Position numbers and translations under genes: made by a program. A stretch of DNA of 64,000 nt. Source: Iamia sp038233075 (lineage in GTDB: Bacteria; Actinomycetota; Acidimicrobiia; Acidimicrobiales; Iamiaceae). The notes beneath the pieces are model-generated. The model ran no database searches, was not told the origin of the DNA, and was given only the letters and a program-made list of their open reading frames with translations. Below are positions 62,657 through 64,000 of the stretch, piece by piece. How positions within the stretch are numbered: position 1 is the stretch's first letter; every line of letters starts with the position of its first letter. The stretch spans positions 62,001-126,000 of the forward strand of contig JBBSMQ010000010.1 in assembly GCA_038233075.1 (NCBI GenBank), in the 5' to 3' direction.

Positions 62657-63505
62657 ATGCGCAACACCCTCAAGACCACCATCCTCCTCGCCGGGATGGG
62701 CGGCCTCATGGTCCTCATCGGATCGTTCTTCGGCACCGGCGGCGCCATCATCGGCCTCGGCATCGGGCTGGTGTTCGTCGGCGGCTCGTACTGGTTCAGC
62801 GACAAGATCGCCATCAAGGCGGCCCGGGCCCGCGAGGTCACTCAGGCCGAGATGCCCGAGTACTACGGCATGGTGGCTGACCTGGCCATGCGGGCCGAGA
62901 TGCCCATGCCCCGGATCTACGTCAGCCCCGAGGCCCAGCCCAACGCCTTCGCCACCGGCCGCAGCCCCGACCACGCCGCGGTGGCGGTGACCGAGGGCAT
63001 CCTCCAGGCTCTGACCTGGGACGAGCTCCGGGGCGTGCTGGCCCACGAGATCAGCCACGTCGGTAACCGCGACATCCTCATCTCGTCGGTCGCCGCCGCG
63101 GTGGCCATGGGCATCACCTTCATGGCCCGCATGGCCATGTGGGGGGCCATGTTCGGCGGGGGCGGGGGACGCGACCGCAACGACAACATCATCGGCCTGC
63201 TGGCCATGGCGCTGCTCGCTCCGCTGGCCGCCGGCATGCTGCAGATGGCCCTCTCCCGGAGCCGGGAGTACGAGGCCGACCGCAGCGGTGCCCGTCTCAT
63301 CGGCGACGGTGAGCCCCTGGCCCGGGCCCTGGAGAAGATCGATGCCTACGCCCACAAGGTGCCCATGCAGGTCAACCAGGCCCAGGCCCAGGCCTACATC
63401 ATCAACCCGCTGAGCGGCCGCAAGGTGCGCTACGCCAACTGGCTGCGCACCCACCCGCCCACCGAGGACCGCCTGGCCCGCCTCCGCGACGGCTCCTGGC
63501 GCTGA
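62657..63505 (+). CDS. htpX: Zinc metalloprotease HtpX homologue
   Basis: A 282-residue M48-family membrane protease that takes part in quality control of membrane proteins. Two helices lie at the N-terminus (residues about 5-50). The zinc motif is LAHEISHVGNRD (HExxH), with the third ligand Glu in SREYEADRSG. A further hydrophobic segment (about 175-200) lies between. The C-terminal HPPTEDRLARL is typical. It is convergent with yajQ. Confidence 0.94.
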   Translation: MRNTLKTTILLAGMGGLMVLIGSFFGTGGAIIGLGIGLVFVGGSYWFSDKIAIKAARAREVTQAEMPEYYGMVADLAMRAEMPMPRIYVSPEAQPNAFATGRSPDHAAVAVTEGILQALTWDELRGVLAHEISHVGNRDILISSVAAAVAMGITFMARMAMWGAMFGGGGGRDRNDNIIGLLAMALLAPLAAGMLQMALSRSREYEADRSGARLIGDGEPLARALEKIDAYAHKVPMQVNQAQAQAYIINPLSGRKVRYANWLRTHPPTEDRLARLRDGSWR

Positions 63506-63521
63506 CCCGGGAGGGGGTCAG
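63502..63521. terminator. Hairpin spanning both stop codons of htpX and yajQ
   Basis: CTGACCC (63502-63508) and GGGTCAG (63515-63521) form a 7-bp stem with a 6-nt loop. The stem contains the htpX TGA and, on the other strand, the yajQ TGA, a compact shared end for two convergent genes. Confidence 0.5.
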
Positions 63522-64000
63522 TCGCGGCGGTTGCCGAAGGCGATGGGGATGCCGAAGTCGCCCTCGCGCAGGGCGGTCTGGACGGCCTGGAGGTCGTCGC
63601 GCTTCTTGGACGACACCCGCAGCTCGTCGCCCTGGGCCTGGGACTGGACACCCTTGAGGCCGAGGCCCTTGATGAACTTGTTCAGCTCCCGGGCCTTCTC
63701 CGACGAGATGCCGGCGGCCAGGGTCACGACCTGGCGCACGTTGGCGCCCGACGCATCCTCGACGTCGCCGTAGGTCAGGGCCTTCAGCGAGACCTTCCGC
63801 TTCACCAGCTTCTCCTCGAGGACCTGGCGCAGGGCCCGCAGCTTGTCCTCGCTGGAGGAGCGGAGCGTGATGGTGCCCTCGCCCATCTCGACCGATGAGC
63901 CGGTGCCCTTGAAGTCGTAGCGGTTGGCGATCTCGCGTGACGCCTGGTCCACTGCGTTGCGGACCTCCTGGGCGTCGACCTCGGAGAGGACGTCGAAGCT
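63518..64000 (-). CDS. YajQ-family nucleotide-binding protein, 5' end outside window
   Basis: 161 codons are visible; the frame runs off the right edge at SFDVLSEVDAQEVRNAV, only a few residues from the usual MPSFDVVSE start. ANRYDFKGTGSSVE, KLRALRQVLEEKLVKRKVSL and VSSKKRDDLQAV are family features. YajQ proteins have been reported to bind c-di-GMP in Xanthomonas and also RNA, so it could be a reader of the signal degraded by the EAL protein at 12628. Confidence 0.93.
   Translation of the reverse strand, partial: SFDVLSEVDAQEVRNAVDQASREIANRYDFKGTGSSVEMGEGTITLRSSSEDKLRALRQVLEEKLVKRKVSLKALTYGDVEDASGANVRQVVTLAAGISSEKARELNKFIKGLGLKGVQSQAQGDELRVSSKKRDDLQAVQTALREGDFGIPIAFGNRRD

Overview
The window is 64 kb of very GC-rich DNA with strongly G/C-ending codons, frequent GTG starts and several genes that look leaderless (a TAnnnT box 6-8 nt before the start codon). 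Gene content (Rex next to hemACD, P450, a MenJ-like geranylgeranyl reductase, two complex I operons) points to a high-GC actinobacterium. The b6/subunit-IV style split cytochrome b fits the Acidimicrobiia (Iamia/Ilumatobacter relatives) better than Streptomyces or Mycobacterium; this placement is inference. No tRNA, rRNA, CRISPR array or insertion sequence was found.

1-12.4 kb: tetrapyrrole block. After the 3' part of an acyl-CoA ligase come rex, a siroheme-type dehydrogenase, hemA, hemC and a cobA-hemD fusion. A PfkB-like protein, a HAD phosphatase and a metallo-beta-lactamase-fold protein interrupt the block before hemB and hemL. A Rex-like operator overlaps the rex promoter, so heme supply is probably redox controlled.

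12.6-20.2 kb: an EAL protein with a degenerate GGDEF domain, then pgi, gnd and zwf (oxidative pentose phosphate entry), lgt, and a decayed EAL-CBS gene.

20.2-44.6 kb: a geranylgeranyl reductase and a cytochrome c on the minus strand, then one uninterrupted plus-strand run of about 22 kb. This run encodes a menaquinol:cytochrome c reductase (small membrane protein, 2x[4Fe-4S] ferredoxin, split cytochrome b, Rieske protein, diheme cytochrome c, membrane protein), followed directly by a complete 14-subunit complex I (nuoA-N). A good Rex-like operator lies at its head, so quinone reduction and quinol oxidation appear to be expressed together.

44.7-57.4 kb: remnants of an AAA ATPase and an intact P450 on the minus strand, then a second complex I operon with 11 subunits (A, B, C, D, H-N) and no NADH module (no E, F, G). 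Its NuoD differs from NuoD1 at the quinone-site Tyr and at an Arg that is methylated in mitochondria. The next gene is a homologue of NDUFAF7, the enzyme that methylates that Arg.

57.4-64 kb: the NDUFAF7-like gene, a truncated PIN toxin, acs, a frameshifted FG-GAP lipoprotein, htpX and a yajQ gene running off the end.

Four intergenic palindromes with 11-14 bp arms and always a 21-nt spacer recur at 5.0, 33.4, 33.5 and 57.4 kb. Unrelated to these is an imperfect repeat of about 80 bp that encodes an MSERSERTRQ-like peptide and is present at 6.7 and 11.0 kb.
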